Origin: Treponema sp.
Lineage (GTDB): Bacteria > Spirochaetota > Spirochaetia > Treponematales > Breznakiellaceae
Assembly (NCBI GenBank): GCA_031258265.1
Contig: JAIRNB010000029.1
Location: 1-13,057, forward strand
Direction of reading: 5' to 3'
DNA length: 13,057 nucleotides
A model generated the notes under the pieces. The model did no database searches. It saw only the letters and a list, made by a program, of their open reading frames with translations, and had not been told where the DNA came from. The first letter of the stretch is position 1. Every line of letters starts with the position of its first letter. Below are positions 12,245-13,057 of the stretch, one piece after another. The position numbers and the translations under genes are program-made.

Positions 12245-13057
12245 ATGCTCAGCTACCGTCACGGCTTTCACGCGGGAAATCAGGCGGATGTGCTTAAACA
12301 CGGGATTCTCCTTTCCTGCCTGGATTACCTTGCCAAAAAACCGAAACCCTTTCTGTATGCCGATACCCATGCCGGGGCCGGTTCCTACCGCCTGGATCAG
12401 GGTTTCGCCGCCCTAAACCGGGAGTGGGCCCGGGGTATCGGCCGGTTCCTCCCCGCCGCGGAGGGGAAAGACAGCAGTATTATGATTTCCCGCTACCTGG
12501 AGACCGTGGGAAAATTTTACAGCCGCTCCCAGGTTTATGCCGGTTCCCCCCTCCTGGCGGCGGAACTGCTGAGGCCCCAGGACCGGGCCTGCTGCTTTGA
12601 GATGCACCCCGCGGACTTTACCGCCCTAAGCGCCTGTCTTAGCGGGGACCGGCGTTTCCGGGTCCGGAAAGAAGACGGCCTTGGGGGGCTGAAATCCCTC
12701 CTGCCCCCCAAATCCCGCCGGGCTCTTATCTTTATCGACCCTTCCTATGAACTAAAAGAAGATTACCGCCGGCTTATTTCCGCCCTGGAGGAGGCCCTGC
12801 GCCGCTTTCCGGGGGGAACATACGTCATCTGGTACCCCCTGCTCCGGGAAACGGAGATTGGGGGCGGCCCTGAATACGGGGAAACCCTTCTTGGCCTGTA
12901 CCGGGGAAGGAGAAGCCGGACGGAACTGTTCTTTGGACAGCCCGGCGGACAAGGCCGGCTGTACGGCTGCGGACTGGTTCTTTTTAACCCGCCCTGGACC
13001 TTAAAGGCGGAGCTTGAGGAGAGTCTTCCGCTCCTGGCGGAGAAATTGGGAACGGGG
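12245..13057 (+). CDS. rlmJ: 23S rRNA (adenine-N6)-methyltransferase RlmJ, 3' end cut by window
   Basis: RlmJ methylates A2030 of 23S rRNA (E. coli numbering) using S-adenosylmethionine. The 271 visible residues align with RlmJ along their length: the N-terminal MLSYRHGFHAGNQADVLKH is nearly identical to the E. coli start; DTHAGAG (40-46) is the cofactor-binding motif; AGSPLLA (99-105), FEMHPADF (118-125), LIFIDPSYELKEDY (161-174), YVIWYP (193-198) and NPPW (248-251) follow in the expected order. The family is about 280 residues, so only some ten codons lie beyond the edge. The catalytic motif reads DPSY (165-168) where E. coli has DPPY; the aspartate and tyrosine are kept. The gene has no stop within the window. 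Confidence 0.93.
   Translation, partial: MLSYRHGFHAGNQADVLKHGILLSCLDYLAKKPKPFLYADTHAGAGSYRLDQGFAALNREWARGIGRFLPAAEGKDSSIMISRYLETVGKFYSRSQVYAGSPLLAAELLRPQDRACCFEMHPADFTALSACLSGDRRFRVRKEDGLGGLKSLLPPKSRRALIFIDPSYELKEDYRRLISALEEALRRFPGGTYVIWYPLLRETEIGGGPEYGETLLGLYRGRRSRTELFFGQPGGQGRLYGCGLVLFNPPWTLKAELEESLPLLAEKLGTG

Noticed and set aside
1..13057. tRNA or rRNA genes
   Set aside because: No cloverleaf with a GTTCRA-type T-loop and no rRNA-like stretch was found by eye on either strand.

Overview
The window looks like a chromosomal segment of a spirochaete, most likely a Treponema-type organism, possibly of the termite-gut group. This rests on the overall gene style (GC-rich codons with many GGG/CGG/CCC, a large Opp/Dpp-type importer, a small secreted protein and a divergent sigma-like protein that I recognise only loosely) and on the repeat-rich intergenic DNA. 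The genus is inference; no rRNA or marker gene is present.

Layout. Positions 1-206 hold one copy of a modular hairpin repeat. A plus-strand block follows: ornithine carbamoyltransferase (293-1246); a strong promoter with a roughly 200-nt leader; a small secreted protein (1521-1943); a DHH/DHHA1 phosphoesterase of the NrnA type (1968-2945); and a divergent sigma-70-like protein (3082-3954). A cluster of hairpins (3956-4107), including a bidirectional terminator, separates this block from a minus-strand block. The minus-strand block reads from 11361 down to 4106: solute-binding protein, two permeases, two ATPases (a complete Opp/Dpp-family importer), then a MATE-family exporter. A good promoter drives it at 11416-11444, and a stem-loop with a T-run between the binding-protein gene and the first permease gene probably makes the binding protein more abundant than the membrane parts. 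From about 11450 to 12240 there is no credible gene. This stretch holds a second, inverted copy of the left-end repeat (11474-11852), a 64-bp tandem hairpin array (about 11969-12141) and further palindromes. The window ends inside a 23S rRNA methyltransferase gene of the RlmJ type (12245 onward, cut by the edge).

How the parts relate. The genes themselves are mostly ordinary metabolism and transport. The unusual part is the intergenic DNA. Both long non-coding stretches are built from hairpins in which arms change while staying perfectly complementary, short linker boxes stay constant, and loops are found flipped to their reverse complement (TTC versus GAA). Two 94-bp near-identical inverted segments flank the 11.7 kb between them. 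I see no transposase, integrase or cas gene that would explain these repeats.
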